Source: Microvirga sp. (lineage in GTDB: Bacteria; Pseudomonadota; Alphaproteobacteria; Rhizobiales; Beijerinckiaceae). From it: a stretch of 64,000 nt of DNA. The stretch spans positions 62,001 through 126,000 of the forward strand of contig NZ_JACXAB010000008.1 of assembly GCF_014699075.1 (NCBI RefSeq), read 5' to 3'. Positions 43,454 through 52,882 of the stretch are shown one piece after another (within the stretch, counting starts at the first letter, position 1; every line of letters begins with the position of its first letter). The notes under the pieces were generated by a model, which was given only the letters and a program-made list of their open reading frames with translations, had not been told where the DNA came from and ran no database searches. The translations under genes and the position numbers were made by a program.

Positions 43454-45064
43454 ATGGCCGTTGTAGCAGGTGTCGACTTCGGCACCTTGAGCGTAAGGGT
43501 CACCCTCGTCGATGACCGCAAGGGCCCACTCGGGCTCGCTACTGCGGAATATCCCCTTCACCGCAAGCGCGAGAACCCGGACTACGCAACCCAAGCCCAC
43601 GCCGATCACATGAATGCCCTTGCCCTTGCCATGCGCGGAGCTTTGGCATCGGCCGGTTTGAATGGCGAGGACGTGGCAGCGCTGGCCATCGACACCACCG
43701 GCTCCAGCGTGGTGATGGTAGGCGACGGCCTTGAGCCGCTCGACGAGTACTATCTCTGGTGCGACCACCGGGCCAAATCTGAGGCTGAGGAGATCACCCG
43801 CCTTGCCCATCAGGAAGGCCTCGAGGCCATCCAATGGTGCGGCGGCGTTTACTCGCACGAATGGGGCTTCTCGAAGCTCCTGCACTGGCTGCGCCATAAT
43901 CCCGAAAAGCGCGAGCGGCTGGTCACCGCGCTCGAGCATTGTGACATGATGGCGGCGACGCTCACAGGCGTCACCGATCCGCGCAGGTTGAAGCGCAGCA
44001 TCTGCGCCATGGGCCACAAATGGATGTGGAATCCGCGTTGGGGCGGCCTCCCCCCGCAGGAATTTCTCTCCAAGGTTGACCCGCTTTTCGACGGCATTCG
44101 CGACAAGCTCGCGGGCGAATACGCAACCTCCGATGTGATTGCCGGCTATCTCACATCCCATTGGGCGGAACAGCTCGGCCTGAAATCCGGCATTCCGATC
44201 CCGGTCGGCGCCTTCGATGCCCATTGGGACGCTATTGGGGCGGGTTGCCGGGTTGGGGACGTGGTGAACGTGGTCGGCACCTCCACCTGCATCATCGCCA
44301 TGGCGCAGGACACCAGCCTGATTCAGGGCGTCTGCGGCGTCGTGCCGGGCAGCGTCGATCCGAACCTCGTCGGTATCGAAGCCGGGCTCTCGGCAACCGG
44401 CGACATCTTCGAAGCGATCGCGCGCCGCGCCAATACCATTGTGAAGGAGCTATCGAAGGGTCTGGAGCAGTATCGTCCTGGCCAGACGGGGCTCCTGCGG
44501 CTGACCTGGGACAACGGCGACCGTACTGTTCTTGTAAAAGCGGATCTCGGGGGCATCACCCTGGGCTGGAACCTGCTGCACACGGCGCAGGACGAACTGT
44601 TTGCCGCCATCGAAGGCACCGCCTTTCACACCCGCATCATTCTCGAGCGCATGGCAGCGGGTGGGGTGCCGGTGGAGCGGGTGATTAACGCTGGCGGCAT
44701 TCCGCAGCACAACCCAGTGCTCAACCAGGTATATGCCAACGTCCTCGGCCGCCCCGTGCTGGTGCCGAACGGCATTCCGACCGGGCTTGGTTCAAGCATC
44801 TTCGCAAGCCTTGTGGCCGGTTCCCACCCGGATCTCGACAGCGCCCAGGCAGCGATTTGCCTGCCGTTCCGCACCTTTGAGCCCGATCCCGCCACGCATG
44901 CGGTCTATGAACAGCTCTTCCAGCACTTCAAGGCGCTATATTTCGGCTTCGGCGGCGTCTCTGGACCGGTGGCGCTCGACCATGTATTGCGCGATCTCAA
45001 GCGTATCGCAGCTCTGTCCTCTGAGCCCATTCCATTGGACATTGCCGAGCGCGTCTCGGTCTGA
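43454..45064 (+). CDS. araB: Ribulokinase-like FGGY kinase
   Basis: This 536-residue FGGY-family kinase has VAGVDFGTLSVRVTLVDD at the start, the sugar-site residues in IDTTGSSVVMVGDG, and FDAHWDAIGAG with the catalytic Asp. The ATP site is GGIPQHNPVLNQVYANVLGRP. This subgroup phosphorylates L- or D-ribulose. Placement next to araD suggests L-ribulose 5-phosphate as product, although no arabinose isomerase gene is in the window. GGGAG precedes the ATG. The fructokinase gene follows 40 bases on. Confidence 0.88.
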   Translation: MAVVAGVDFGTLSVRVTLVDDRKGPLGLATAEYPLHRKRENPDYATQAHADHMNALALAMRGALASAGLNGEDVAALAIDTTGSSVVMVGDGLEPLDEYYLWCDHRAKSEAEEITRLAHQEGLEAIQWCGGVYSHEWGFSKLLHWLRHNPEKRERLVTALEHCDMMAATLTGVTDPRRLKRSICAMGHKWMWNPRWGGLPPQEFLSKVDPLFDGIRDKLAGEYATSDVIAGYLTSHWAEQLGLKSGIPIPVGAFDAHWDAIGAGCRVGDVVNVVGTSTCIIAMAQDTSLIQGVCGVVPGSVDPNLVGIEAGLSATGDIFEAIARRANTIVKELSKGLEQYRPGQTGLLRLTWDNGDRTVLVKADLGGITLGWNLLHTAQDELFAAIEGTAFHTRIILERMAAGGVPVERVINAGGIPQHNPVLNQVYANVLGRPVLVPNGIPTGLGSSIFASLVAGSHPDLDSAQAAICLPFRTFEPDPATHAVYEQLFQHFKALYFGFGGVSGPVALDHVLRDLKRIAALSSEPIPLDIAERVSV

Positions 45065-45104
45065 ACCTTTTGAATACAGGTATGATCCTGTCAGGAGCCT
45101 TCAT

Positions 45105-46055
45105 ATGATTCTGGTTTCCGGCGAAGCCCTGATCGACCTGTTCATCGGTGCCCCAGGGACCGCCGGCTTCACCGCCGAAGCGATTGCAGGAGGCTCGCCC
45201 TTCAATGTCGCGATTGGGATCGGGCGCCTTGGTCGCCCTGCAGCCTTCCTGTCCACGCTGTCGGATGACGTTTTCGGCTCGTTCCTGGCTGAAAAGCTTG
45301 CCGAATCCGGCGTGAGCTCAACCTACATCCAGCACCTGCCGAACGTCACAACGCTGAGCGTCGTAGCAACCAGCCCAGACGGTCAGCCGAAATACTCGTT
45401 CTACGCGCCCAACAGCGCCGACCGCGCTCTCACAGAAGAGGCGCTGCCCGCCAACCTGCCCGAAGAGGTGAACGCCATCGCGGCCGGCTCCTATGCTCTG
45501 GGTGTCGAGCCGATCGCCAGCGCCATCGAGACCCTGCTGCGCCGGGAATCCGGATCGCGCGTGATCTCGCTCGATCCGAATGTCAGGCCCCGCGTCGTCG
45601 GCGATCTCAACGCCTATCGGGAGCGGTTCGAGCGCCTGCTCGCCTATGCCGACATCGTGAAAGCGAGCGACGAGGACATCGAGCTGCTCTACGGGACGCA
45701 CGATTTCGCATCCGCCGCGCGGACTTGGCTTCGCCACGGACCGAAGCTCGTGATCATCACCCGCGGCGAGAAAGGGCTCCTTGCGGCTTTCGGTGACAAG
45801 GTCCTGGAGCGTCCGGCTCCGAAGATCGACGTCGTCGATACGGTTGGTGCGGGCGACACGTTCCATGCCGGTCTGCTGGCGTGGCTTGACGCCAATAGCG
45901 TGCTCATACCTGAGAGAGTGGCTGGCCTGAGCGAAACCCAGGTTACCGCAGCTCTTGCTTTTGCTGCCGCGGCGGCGGCCATCGTCTGCACCCGGCGCGG
46001 TGCAAACCCACCATCATGGGACGAGGTCGAGCGTTTCATGAACGAGCGCACCTGA
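45105..46055 (+). CDS. Fructokinase (PfkB family)
   Basis: This 316-residue PfkB-family sugar kinase has the N-terminal LVSGEALIDLFIG and GGSPFNVAIGIGRLG, and the C-terminal signature DTVGAGDTFHAGLLAW, with catalytic base D251 and the anion hole GAGD. The pattern fits fructokinases that make fructose-6-phosphate. The ATG at 45105 follows AGGAG. The next gene encodes an AGE-family isomerase that may convert mannose to fructose, so the two form a two-step route from mannose to fructose-6-phosphate. Confidence 0.9.
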   Translation: MILVSGEALIDLFIGAPGTAGFTAEAIAGGSPFNVAIGIGRLGRPAAFLSTLSDDVFGSFLAEKLAESGVSSTYIQHLPNVTTLSVVATSPDGQPKYSFYAPNSADRALTEEALPANLPEEVNAIAAGSYALGVEPIASAIETLLRRESGSRVISLDPNVRPRVVGDLNAYRERFERLLAYADIVKASDEDIELLYGTHDFASAARTWLRHGPKLVIITRGEKGLLAAFGDKVLERPAPKIDVVDTVGAGDTFHAGLLAWLDANSVLIPERVAGLSETQVTAALAFAAAAAAIVCTRRGANPPSWDEVERFMNERT

Positions 46056-46072
46056 CCCAACGGGAGAGCGTG

Positions 46073-47326
46073 ATGACAAACCAGCCTGTTCTTCCACCGC
46101 TCAGCACGCCCTGGCGCTCGAACCGCTTTCACCGGCAATGGCTGTTCGAGCAGGCCAATAACCTGTTCGACTTCTTTCAGCACGGGATCATCAATCCGGC
46201 TGGCGGCTTCTTCGATCTCGACGATGGGGGCCAGCCCATCGAAACCGACAATCCGGTCAGGCATATCCATAACACGACTCGCATGGTGCATTGCTTTGCC
46301 ATCGGCACGCTCCTTGGGCGGCCCGGCTGCGATGCCGTCATCGATCATGGCATGGATTACCTCTGGAAGGCTCATCGCGACGCGCAGAACGGCGGCTATG
46401 TCTGGTCGCTGAACAACGATGGCCCGAAGGACGATACGAAGCAGGCCTATGGCCATGCCTTCGTGCTGCTGGCAGCCTCCAGCGCGAAGGTTGTCGGCCA
46501 TCCGCTGGCGGACCGGTTGCTGGACGACATCACGCAAATCCTCGACGAGCGCTTCTGGGAGGAGCAGCACGGGGCCGTGACTGAGGAATTCACGCGCGAC
46601 TGGCAACCTTTGAGCCAGTATCGCGGCCAGAATTCCAACATGCATCTGACCGAGGCCCTGATGGCTGCCTTCGAGGCTACGGGTGACCGCACCTATCTCG
46701 ACCGGGCGGAGCGGATTGCGAGCCTCATCATCGGCCGGCATGCGGCCTCCCTAGGGTACCGGGTGGCCGAGCACTTCCGTGCGGATTGGAGCCTCGACCG
46801 GGACTACCGTGGCGACGACATGTTCCGCCCCTACGGTACAACGCCGGGCCACTGGCTTGAATGGTCCAGGCTCCTTCTCCAGCTCTGGTCCCTGGGCGGG
46901 CAGCGTCATGCCTGGATGCCGGATGCGGCCCGTGAGCTGTTCCGGCAGTCCATCGATCTGGGATGGGACAAGGACAGGGGCGGCTTCTTCTACGCCCTCG
47001 ACTGGGACGACAGGCCGAGGCTGCCGCTGAAGCTCTGGTGGCCTTGCGCTGAGGCTATCGGCGCGGCGGCGTTTCTCGCTGAGCACAGCCCGAGCGCCTT
47101 TCACGAGCAATGGTGCCGCACCCTCTGGGGCTTCGCCGACCGCCACCTCATCGACCATCGGCATGGAGGCTGGCGGCCTGAACTCTCGGAGGATCTGACG
47201 CCCAGCGCGACCGTGTTCACCGGCAGGCCGGATCTCTACCACGCACTCCAGGCCTGCCTGATCCCGCTGTTCCCCGCCACCGGCAGCCTGACCAAGGTCA
47301 TTCCGGAGGCCAGCGCTCAGGCCTGA
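46073..47326 (+). CDS. AGE-family sugar isomerase (mannose isomerase-like)
   Basis: This 417-residue protein is of the N-acylglucosamine 2-epimerase/(alpha/alpha)6-barrel family, cytosolic enzymes that interconvert mannose and fructose, or lyxose and xylulose. Barrel motifs include NTTRMVHCFAIG, YGHAFVLLAASS, NSNMHLTEALMAAFEATGD (a conserved His-Glu pair) and GHWLEWSRLLLQL. It is like YihS/mannose isomerases rather than the GlcNAc epimerases in length and motifs. The ATG at 46073 follows GGGAGA. Its stop overlaps the convergent ribokinase gene by 10 bases. Confidence 0.88.
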   Translation: MTNQPVLPPLSTPWRSNRFHRQWLFEQANNLFDFFQHGIINPAGGFFDLDDGGQPIETDNPVRHIHNTTRMVHCFAIGTLLGRPGCDAVIDHGMDYLWKAHRDAQNGGYVWSLNNDGPKDDTKQAYGHAFVLLAASSAKVVGHPLADRLLDDITQILDERFWEEQHGAVTEEFTRDWQPLSQYRGQNSNMHLTEALMAAFEATGDRTYLDRAERIASLIIGRHAASLGYRVAEHFRADWSLDRDYRGDDMFRPYGTTPGHWLEWSRLLLQLWSLGGQRHAWMPDAARELFRQSIDLGWDKDRGGFFYALDWDDRPRLPLKLWWPCAEAIGAAAFLAEHSPSAFHEQWCRTLWGFADRHLIDHRHGGWRPELSEDLTPSATVFTGRPDLYHALQACLIPLFPATGSLTKVIPEASAQA

Positions 47327-48252
47327 GAGAGATAATGCTCCAGGGAGTCCGTCCGGGGCATTCCGGCTTGCGCTCCCGCCGTCAGGCACGACAGGGACGC
47401 TGCGGCACAGGCCCGTTCCATGGCGGGACCGATCTCCAAACCTTCGGCGAAGCCGTTTGCCAGCACGCCGACAAAGGTGTCGCCTGCCCCTGTAGTGTCG
47501 ACCGGGGTGATCGGCCTCGCCGCGGCATGAATCCGTGTGCCGTCGCCCGAAACGGCATAAGCACCTCGCGCGCCTGCCGTAACGATACAGGTTGGACCGA
47601 AATCCTTGGCCACGGCAGCGGCGGCTTGCAGGTAATCGTCGGCCGCCGGTACGCCCACGAGTTCGGCAATGGCCAGCGCCTCGTGCTCGTTGACAACCAG
47701 CACGTCCGTCGCCTCAAGCAGTTCGGCCATGCCTGAACGCTCCTGAGTCGACGGGACGGGAGCGAAATTCCAGATCACCCGCGCGCCCGCCCGACGGGCC
47801 ATGGCAGCGGCATTGAGGCTGTCGGCCAGGGGCACCTCCATCTGGAGCACCAGCACGGAAGCCTTCGAGATCAGGCTGTCGGGAAGATCGATGGAGCGCA
47901 GAGCCGTATTGGCACCGCTCGCCACCGTGATGGCGTTCTCGCCGGTCCCATCGACCGTGATGAAGGCACAGCCCGTCGGCTCGTCAGCAACCCGGACGGC
48001 CTGAACATCGATGCCGTTGTCTTCGAGGTTCTTCCGGCAGGCCTTGCCGAAAGGATCATCTCCGACGGCACCCACCATGGCGACCCTGCCGGGTCCGCGC
48101 TGCCCGATCCGCGCCGCCGCGACGGCCTGGTTGGCACCCTTGCCGCCGAAAAAGCTGTCGGCCCGGCGCGAAAGCACCGTTTCGCCGGGCCTGGCGATGC
48201 GCGGCACCCGCGCGACAAGATCCATATTGATCGAACCGAAGACTACGATCAT
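47317..48252 (-). CDS. rbsK: Ribokinase
   Basis: This 311-residue PfkB-family kinase makes ribose-5-phosphate. It has FGSINMDLVARVPRIARPGE, the ribose-binding GGKGANQAV (36-44) and the C-terminal DTTGAGDTFVG with base D258. The ATG at 48252 fits the family; a longer frame from 48336 has no clear ribosome site. It is transcribed towards the sugar island rather than with it, and its 3' end overlaps the isomerase gene by 10 bases. Its product would complement the ribose-type importer. Confidence 0.92.
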   Translation of the reverse strand: MIVVFGSINMDLVARVPRIARPGETVLSRRADSFFGGKGANQAVAAARIGQRGPGRVAMVGAVGDDPFGKACRKNLEDNGIDVQAVRVADEPTGCAFITVDGTGENAITVASGANTALRSIDLPDSLISKASVLVLQMEVPLADSLNAAAMARRAGARVIWNFAPVPSTQERSGMAELLEATDVLVVNEHEALAIAELVGVPAADDYLQAAAAVAKDFGPTCIVTAGARGAYAVSGDGTRIHAAARPITPVDTTGAGDTFVGVLANGFAEGLEIGPAMERACAAASLSCLTAGAQAGMPRTDSLEHYLSQA

Positions 48253-48660
48253 GCCGTTCTCATCCGTTGAAGCCCCTTCGTAACATCGGCAGCCCGTGAT
48301 TGGCGAGGGATAGCCGCTCGATCCGTTGCGGGGCATTCCGACAGCCGTCCACAGCTATTTCTCCCCTAGGGTCGCAGAGGAGTTATGCCTTGGAACCAAG
48401 CAGCCCGACTCAACATTTGACTCGCAGGTAGGCGTAGCAGCGGTAAACTGTCATCAGAATCAAAGATAGTTTGCCACTGGCAGATAAAGATAGGCTTTGA
48501 TGGGCAGGCAGGCTGATCCTCTCATTCTGGATCGCGGACATTCACCGCCCGCAACGACGCGCTCTCGTATTCCCACTTCGCTCGCAAGTTTTTTTCCCCA
48601 GACGCCTCTGCGCGGTGCCTGGATGATTGGTGTGCGCAGTTTCAACCCCGGAGTTGGTCA
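48253..48660. other. Intergenic region between divergent rbsK and phoH
   Basis: This 408-base region should hold the promoters of the ribokinase and PhoH genes. A run of eight T residues lies at about 48590. I see no tRNA, repeat or clear hairpin, and no open frame with a ribosome site. Confidence 0.5.
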
Positions 48661-49395
48661 TTGAGCAAGCATCATGAGAAGCAGAGACGCAAGACCCGCC
48701 GCTCCCATGAAACAGCGCAGGTCTTCGACCTCACGGGATCCAAGTTTCAGGGAGAGCGCAGCCTTCCGCCCATCAAACCGCTCAATGCCACACAGGACGA
48801 TTATCTCGATGCTCTGAAGAACAGTTCCCAGATCGTCGTTCTCGGACCGGCAGGCACCGGAAAGACCTGGATCGCAGCAACATACGCGGCGGACCTGTTT
48901 CGCCAGCGGCGCATTCGCAAGATCATTCTTACGCGCCCCAATGTTCCCGCCGGTCGCTCCCTCGGCTTCTTCCCGGGAAGTCTCGAAGAGAAATTCGGCC
49001 CATGGGCCGCTCCTGTGATCGAGGCCATCAAGGAACGCATCGGCACAGCGGCTTTCGATATCGCGATCAAGAACGGCGACATCGAGATGGTGCCGTTCGA
49101 GGTGATGCGCGGCCGCTCATGGCGTGATGCCTTCATCCTTCTCGACGAGGCGCAGAATGCGACGCCGGCCGAGATGAAGACATTCCTCACCCGCATCGGG
49201 GAGGATTGCAAAGTGGTGATTAACGGGGATGTGAGCCAGTGCGACCTGCGCGAGACATCGGGTCTCCGCACGGTCATCCACCTCATCAAGTCGCAGATGC
49301 TGCCGGTGCCGATCGTCGAGTTCACCCTGAACGATATCGTGCGGTCCGGGGTCTGCGAGATGTGGGTGCGTGCATTCGAAGAGGTCCACTGCTGA
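48661..49395 (+). CDS. PhoH-family ATPase
   Basis: This 244-residue P-loop ATPase of the PhoH family is predicted to act on RNA; relatives associate with RNases such as YbeY. A basic N-terminus (KHHEKQRRKTRRSH) precedes the core. Walker A is GPAGTGKT (61-68), Walker B is LLDEAQN (159-165), and the arginine region is GDVSQCDL. It lacks the N-terminal extension of the longer PhoH next to ybeY, so it is likely a second paralogue. The start is TTG at 48661, the first codon of the frame, with GGAG upstream. Confidence 0.9.
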   Translation: MSKHHEKQRRKTRRSHETAQVFDLTGSKFQGERSLPPIKPLNATQDDYLDALKNSSQIVVLGPAGTGKTWIAATYAADLFRQRRIRKIILTRPNVPAGRSLGFFPGSLEEKFGPWAAPVIEAIKERIGTAAFDIAIKNGDIEMVPFEVMRGRSWRDAFILLDEAQNATPAEMKTFLTRIGEDCKVVINGDVSQCDLRETSGLRTVIHLIKSQMLPVPIVEFTLNDIVRSGVCEMWVRAFEEVHC

Positions 49396-49442
49396 CGCAG
49401 TGGACCCGGATCTTTTCACCAATGTGAAGGAGGCAGTGCCTC

Positions 49443-50132
49443 TTAGGCGAGTTCGATGGCGCCGACTTCGGGACCCTTGCGGCCCTCGACGATGGCGACA
49501 CGAACCGCCTGGCCCTGGTCGAGCTGGCCGAGACCGGCCCGCTCCACGACGGAGATGTGCAGGAACAGGTCCTTGCTCTCTCCCTCGACGGACACGAAGC
49601 CATAGCCCTTCACGGAGTCGAACCACTTCACGGTGGCCGGCACCTCCGGCGGACCGCTCACGGGACGGGCGCTGGGGCCACCGCTCGGGCGGGAGAACCC
49701 GCCGGACTGGCCACCTGGGCCACCTGCACGCGGCGGACGGGCCGGACGCGCACCGCGCGGTGGCTCCGGCTCGGCCGTGCTGGTGTCCACGCTGACGATT
49801 TCCTGGACCTGCGGACCCTTCTGGCCCGTGCCGACCTTGATGACCAGGGTCGTGCCGGATTCGAGAGCGGAGTGGCCCGCAGCCTCGACCTGCCGGACGT
49901 GCAGGAAGGCCTCGCCCGAGCCATCGGTCATCTCGACAAAGCCGAAGCCCTTCTCGGGATTAAACCATTTCACCCGCGCTTCAGTCTCGGGTCCTGCGGC
50001 TGAGGAGCCGTAGGATGTCTGCTGCCGCATGGGCCGTTCAAAAGATGTTGGCGGAGCGAATTCGCCCCAGTGATCTTCGGGTTGACCGCCAAATTGACGT
50101 CGGCGATCACGGTGATCATTTCCCCGGCCCAT
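49443..50132 (-). CDS. Protein with two cold-shock domains
   Basis: This 229-residue nucleic-acid-binding protein has two cold-shock domains. The first (about 53-115) has VKWFNPEKGFGFVEM and FLHV. The second (about 164-229) has VKWFDSVKGYGFVSV and LFLHIS. These are RNP1 and RNP2 motifs, joined by a Gly/Pro/Arg-rich linker (about 118-160). The N-terminus is also Arg/Gly-rich. Double-domain proteins of this type are typical of alphaproteobacteria and act as RNA chaperones. AAGG lies upstream of the ATG. A long AT-rich leader region lies upstream. Confidence 0.93.
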   Translation of the reverse strand: MGRGNDHRDRRRQFGGQPEDHWGEFAPPTSFERPMRQQTSYGSSAAGPETEARVKWFNPEKGFGFVEMTDGSGEAFLHVRQVEAAGHSALESGTTLVIKVGTGQKGPQVQEIVSVDTSTAEPEPPRGARPARPPRAGGPGGQSGGFSRPSGGPSARPVSGPPEVPATVKWFDSVKGYGFVSVEGESKDLFLHISVVERAGLGQLDQGQAVRVAIVEGRKGPEVGAIELA

Positions 50133-50825
50133 CAGGACTGCCTTCTAAAGTCTCATGTTTCCTAAACGCCCATAGGCGTACAGCCCCCAACCATTGAGGG
50201 CAAGAAGATAACTACTCATACCTAAACGTTTCACGCAAGGTCTCAAAATGGTGGTTCTGGCGAATTCTCGGGTTTCATGTCCAGAATTTCTTTCTGCCTT
50301 CAAGCTCTTAGGACCGATATTCAGCCCAGCCGTGAAATGGCGAAAACAGCATACTCGATGCCTGTTAGGAGGCGAGCAGCAGCAAAGTAGCCATTCATCG
50401 GCTCAGCTTGAGGATTGAGGGACAGCCGAGATAACCAGACCACTCGATTGTAGAGCTCATATTCTGCATAAGGATCTTCCCGGCCTGGCTGGTACTTTGG
50501 ATAGCCTCTGGTCTTCCAGCCTTAATTCGCAGCGTTGCGAGCTCCACGGGCCGCCCTGACCGGGAGAGCCGCAGGGGCAGATCATCCGCTCCAGAACTCA
50601 TTAGAAGTAGGGCTTACATCGGTTGTTCGCGCAGAAATCGCCCCCGGAAGGGGCATGAACACAAGGTATTTACTTTAGCTTGTCAGCAGGGTTACGATAC
50701 CTTTCAGAAGTCTTAATAACATAAGATAGAGAATGGAACCGACGCAAAGATTAGAGTGATTGCAACTGATTCGTATAACGACGCCATAAGGTGCTGCATC
50801 AGGTGGAATCTGGCCAGGAGGGGCT
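50133..50825. other. Long AT-richer intergenic region
   Basis: This 693-base region lies between the cold-shock gene (-) and the response-regulator gene (+). Its base composition is clearly richer in A+T than the flanking genes. It contains short hairpins (ACGCC/GGCGT at 50166-50179, GCCCC/GGGGC at 50640-50654). A 68-residue frame at 50395-50601 has no ribosome site, and I do not accept it. Part may be a 5' leader of the cold-shock mRNA or an unrecognised RNA. No known RNA family was identified. Confidence 0.4.
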
Positions 50826-51209
50826 ATGCTTGAAGATCGCAGAAAGCGTGTCCTGATCGTCGAGGACGAGGCCATGATCTCGATGCTCATCGAGGATATG
50901 GTTCTGGATTTCGGGTGCCAGGTCGTGGGACCTGCGGCTCGTCTGGATCACGCCCTCACCCTGGCTCTGCAGGCTGAAATCGACATCGGCCTCCTCGACA
51001 TCAACGTGGATGGATCGGTCGTCTTCCCTGTCGCGGACGTTCTGCGCTTCCGCAAAATTCCTTTCATTTTCTCGACAGGCTACGATTTCCGCTCTCTCCC
51101 GGAACGTTTCCGCGACTGCCCGACCTTGTCGAAGCCGTTTTCCTACCAGAACTTCGCCGATACTCTGCAAACTGCTCTCGCAGTTCCGGAGATGAGGGCA
51201 GCTGTCTGA
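50826..51209 (+). CDS. Single-domain response regulator (CheY-like receiver)
   Basis: This 127-residue protein consists of a receiver domain only. Acidic pocket E13/D14, phosphoacceptor D58 (LLDIN), switch T84 (FSTGY) and K103 (LSKPF) are all present. There is no output domain. Such receivers are often paired with HWE kinases in Hyphomicrobiales; the nearest is 47 kb away at 1092, so pairing is only a guess. AGGAGG lies just upstream of the ATG. A hairpin follows the stop at 51264. Confidence 0.92.
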   Translation: MLEDRRKRVLIVEDEAMISMLIEDMVLDFGCQVVGPAARLDHALTLALQAEIDIGLLDINVDGSVVFPVADVLRFRKIPFIFSTGYDFRSLPERFRDCPTLSKPFSYQNFADTLQTALAVPEMRAAV

Positions 51210-51263
51210 ACTCCAGTGGCGCGGGATGGGCACCAAGCTTTGGAGAGCCGACATTCTGAAAGC

Positions 51264-51282
51264 GCACGCCTTTCGGGCGTGC
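51264..51282. terminator. Hairpin between convergent genes
   Basis: GCACGCC / GGCGTGC with a 5-base loop. It lies between the receiver gene (+) and the P450 gene (-), 20 bases before the P450 stop. Confidence 0.55.
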
Positions 51283-51302
51283 AATCCTGAACGGCCGTAC
51301 AT

Positions 51303-52682
51303 TCAGGAACGTAATTCAACCAGCATTTCGGCATCCGCCCTCGGCCTCAGCGTCACCTTCATGATCGGTGCCGGCATGAAGTCTGCTCTTGGACGCAGGC
51401 GAGAGGCCTTCAGCATCACGGCTAGAATGGCGAGCGCCTCCATCTGGGCGAAGGCGCTGCCGATGCAGATCCGCGGGCCTGCGCCGAAAGGCATGTAGGC
51501 GTAACGATGCCGCCCCTTCGCCTGCTCCGGCGAGAAGCGCTCCGGGTCGAACCGCTCGGGCAGCTCCCAGAGTGCGGCATGGTGGTGCACGGCATGAATG
51601 GGAACGACGATGACGGCACCCTCCGGAACCATGAACCTGCCGAGCGGAAAGGCGCGTGTTGCCGTTCTGGTGATGATGGGAGCCGGCGGATAAAGCCTCA
51701 TGGCCTCCGAGAACACCTGCCGTGTATAGGACAGCTCGGAAATATGTTCCGGGCGGACGGGACCCTTGCCGGTGATTGCATCGATTTCCGAGAGCACCCT
51801 CGCCTCGTGCTCCGGATGATGCGCCAGAAGGAGAAAGGTCCAGGCAAGCCCAAGGGCCGTGGTCTCATGTCCAGCCGTGATGAAGGTCAGGAGATTGTCG
51901 GCGATCTCCTCATCGGTCATCGTGCGGCCGGTCTCAGGGTCGGCTGCCGCAAGGAGCAACGCGACCAGATCCTCACGCGCCTCCCCACTGCGGCGACGGC
52001 GCTCGGCGATCATGCCGGTGATGGCGGAGCGAAGATAGCCTGTCGCGGCCCTCGCCCGACTGCGCCCCGGGTACGGAACCCAGTCGGGAGCATTGAGGAT
52101 GCTCAGCGCGAAGATCCAGCCGGTCGGCTTCAGGTAGTCCGTGATACCCCGCTCCACCCGAACCACGTCGATCCCACCGGGACCGGACATCATCATCTCC
52201 ACGATGATGTCGAAGGTCGTTCGCATCATCTCGTGGCCAATCCTGATTGTCGCGTTAGAGCCGCCGGCAAGCCAACGGTCACGGGTCCGCTCCGCCGCCG
52301 AGATCATGGCGGGAAGCAACCCGACGAGCTTCTCATGCCGGAAGGCCGGCGCCACGGACTGCCGCTGCCAGCGCCAATGCGCACCGTCCGCCGTCAAAAG
52401 GCCTTGGCCGAGAGCCGGGCCGAGAGCCCGCCGCACATCCTCTCCCTTCGACAAGGAATCGGCGTTTCGAACCAGGGCCTCTTGAATGAGCGCCGGGTCG
52501 AGAAGGAAAACTCTCTCTCGGCTGGCTACCCGTGAATAGACGAGCGGTTCCCGATAGACCTCCGGCGGCAGCGCCTGAAGCGGATCCCGAACCAGGGCAG
52601 GCAAAACAGCGAGCGGAGAGCGGCGGCTGACCGCAATGCCGGGGCTCTGCTCCGACAGCACAGGAAGGGCATTGATGGTCAT
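51303..52682 (-). CDS. Cytochrome P450
   Basis: This 459-residue haem monooxygenase has the I-helix oxygen motif AGHETT (270-275), the ExxR pair E326/R329 (EAMRLYPP), and the haem loop FGAGPRICIG with Cys406. The N-terminus is soluble with no membrane anchor, and the sequence style (RLYPPAPIITR, HRYAYMPFGAGPR) is like fatty-acid or alkane hydroxylating P450s of the CYP4/CYP102-like type. ATG at 52682 follows AAGGA; a start at 52763 lacks a site. No ferredoxin or reductase is adjacent, so the electron donor is unknown. Confidence 0.93.
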   Translation of the reverse strand: MTINALPVLSEQSPGIAVSRRSPLAVLPALVRDPLQALPPEVYREPLVYSRVASRERVFLLDPALIQEALVRNADSLSKGEDVRRALGPALGQGLLTADGAHWRWQRQSVAPAFRHEKLVGLLPAMISAAERTRDRWLAGGSNATIRIGHEMMRTTFDIIVEMMMSGPGGIDVVRVERGITDYLKPTGWIFALSILNAPDWVPYPGRSRARAATGYLRSAITGMIAERRRRSGEAREDLVALLLAAADPETGRTMTDEEIADNLLTFITAGHETTALGLAWTFLLLAHHPEHEARVLSEIDAITGKGPVRPEHISELSYTRQVFSEAMRLYPPAPIITRTATRAFPLGRFMVPEGAVIVVPIHAVHHHAALWELPERFDPERFSPEQAKGRHRYAYMPFGAGPRICIGSAFAQMEALAILAVMLKASRLRPRADFMPAPIMKVTLRPRADAEMLVELRS

Positions 52683-52882
52683 ACGGATCCTTTTCGAGAC
52701 GACTCGCGCACATCTTGGTATGCCGGTGACGAACATGGGTATCCAGTTCCGGCAAGGCACCAAGAGACAGAACGCAGAAACGCGGCTTTGGATCTGGCGA
52801 ACATCATCCGGCGACCCATTTGATCAATCGATGTTTCTGGAACCGACAACCTCTCTCGGATAGCGCGGAGCTCTTGCTGACT

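Noticed and set aside
48460..48645. A 61-codon frame upstream of phoH
   Set aside because: No ribosome site, and it lies in the shared promoter region.
50395..50601. A 68-codon frame in the long intergenic region
   Set aside because: No ribosome site, no known family, and no coding bias I can see; could be a decayed gene but not supported.
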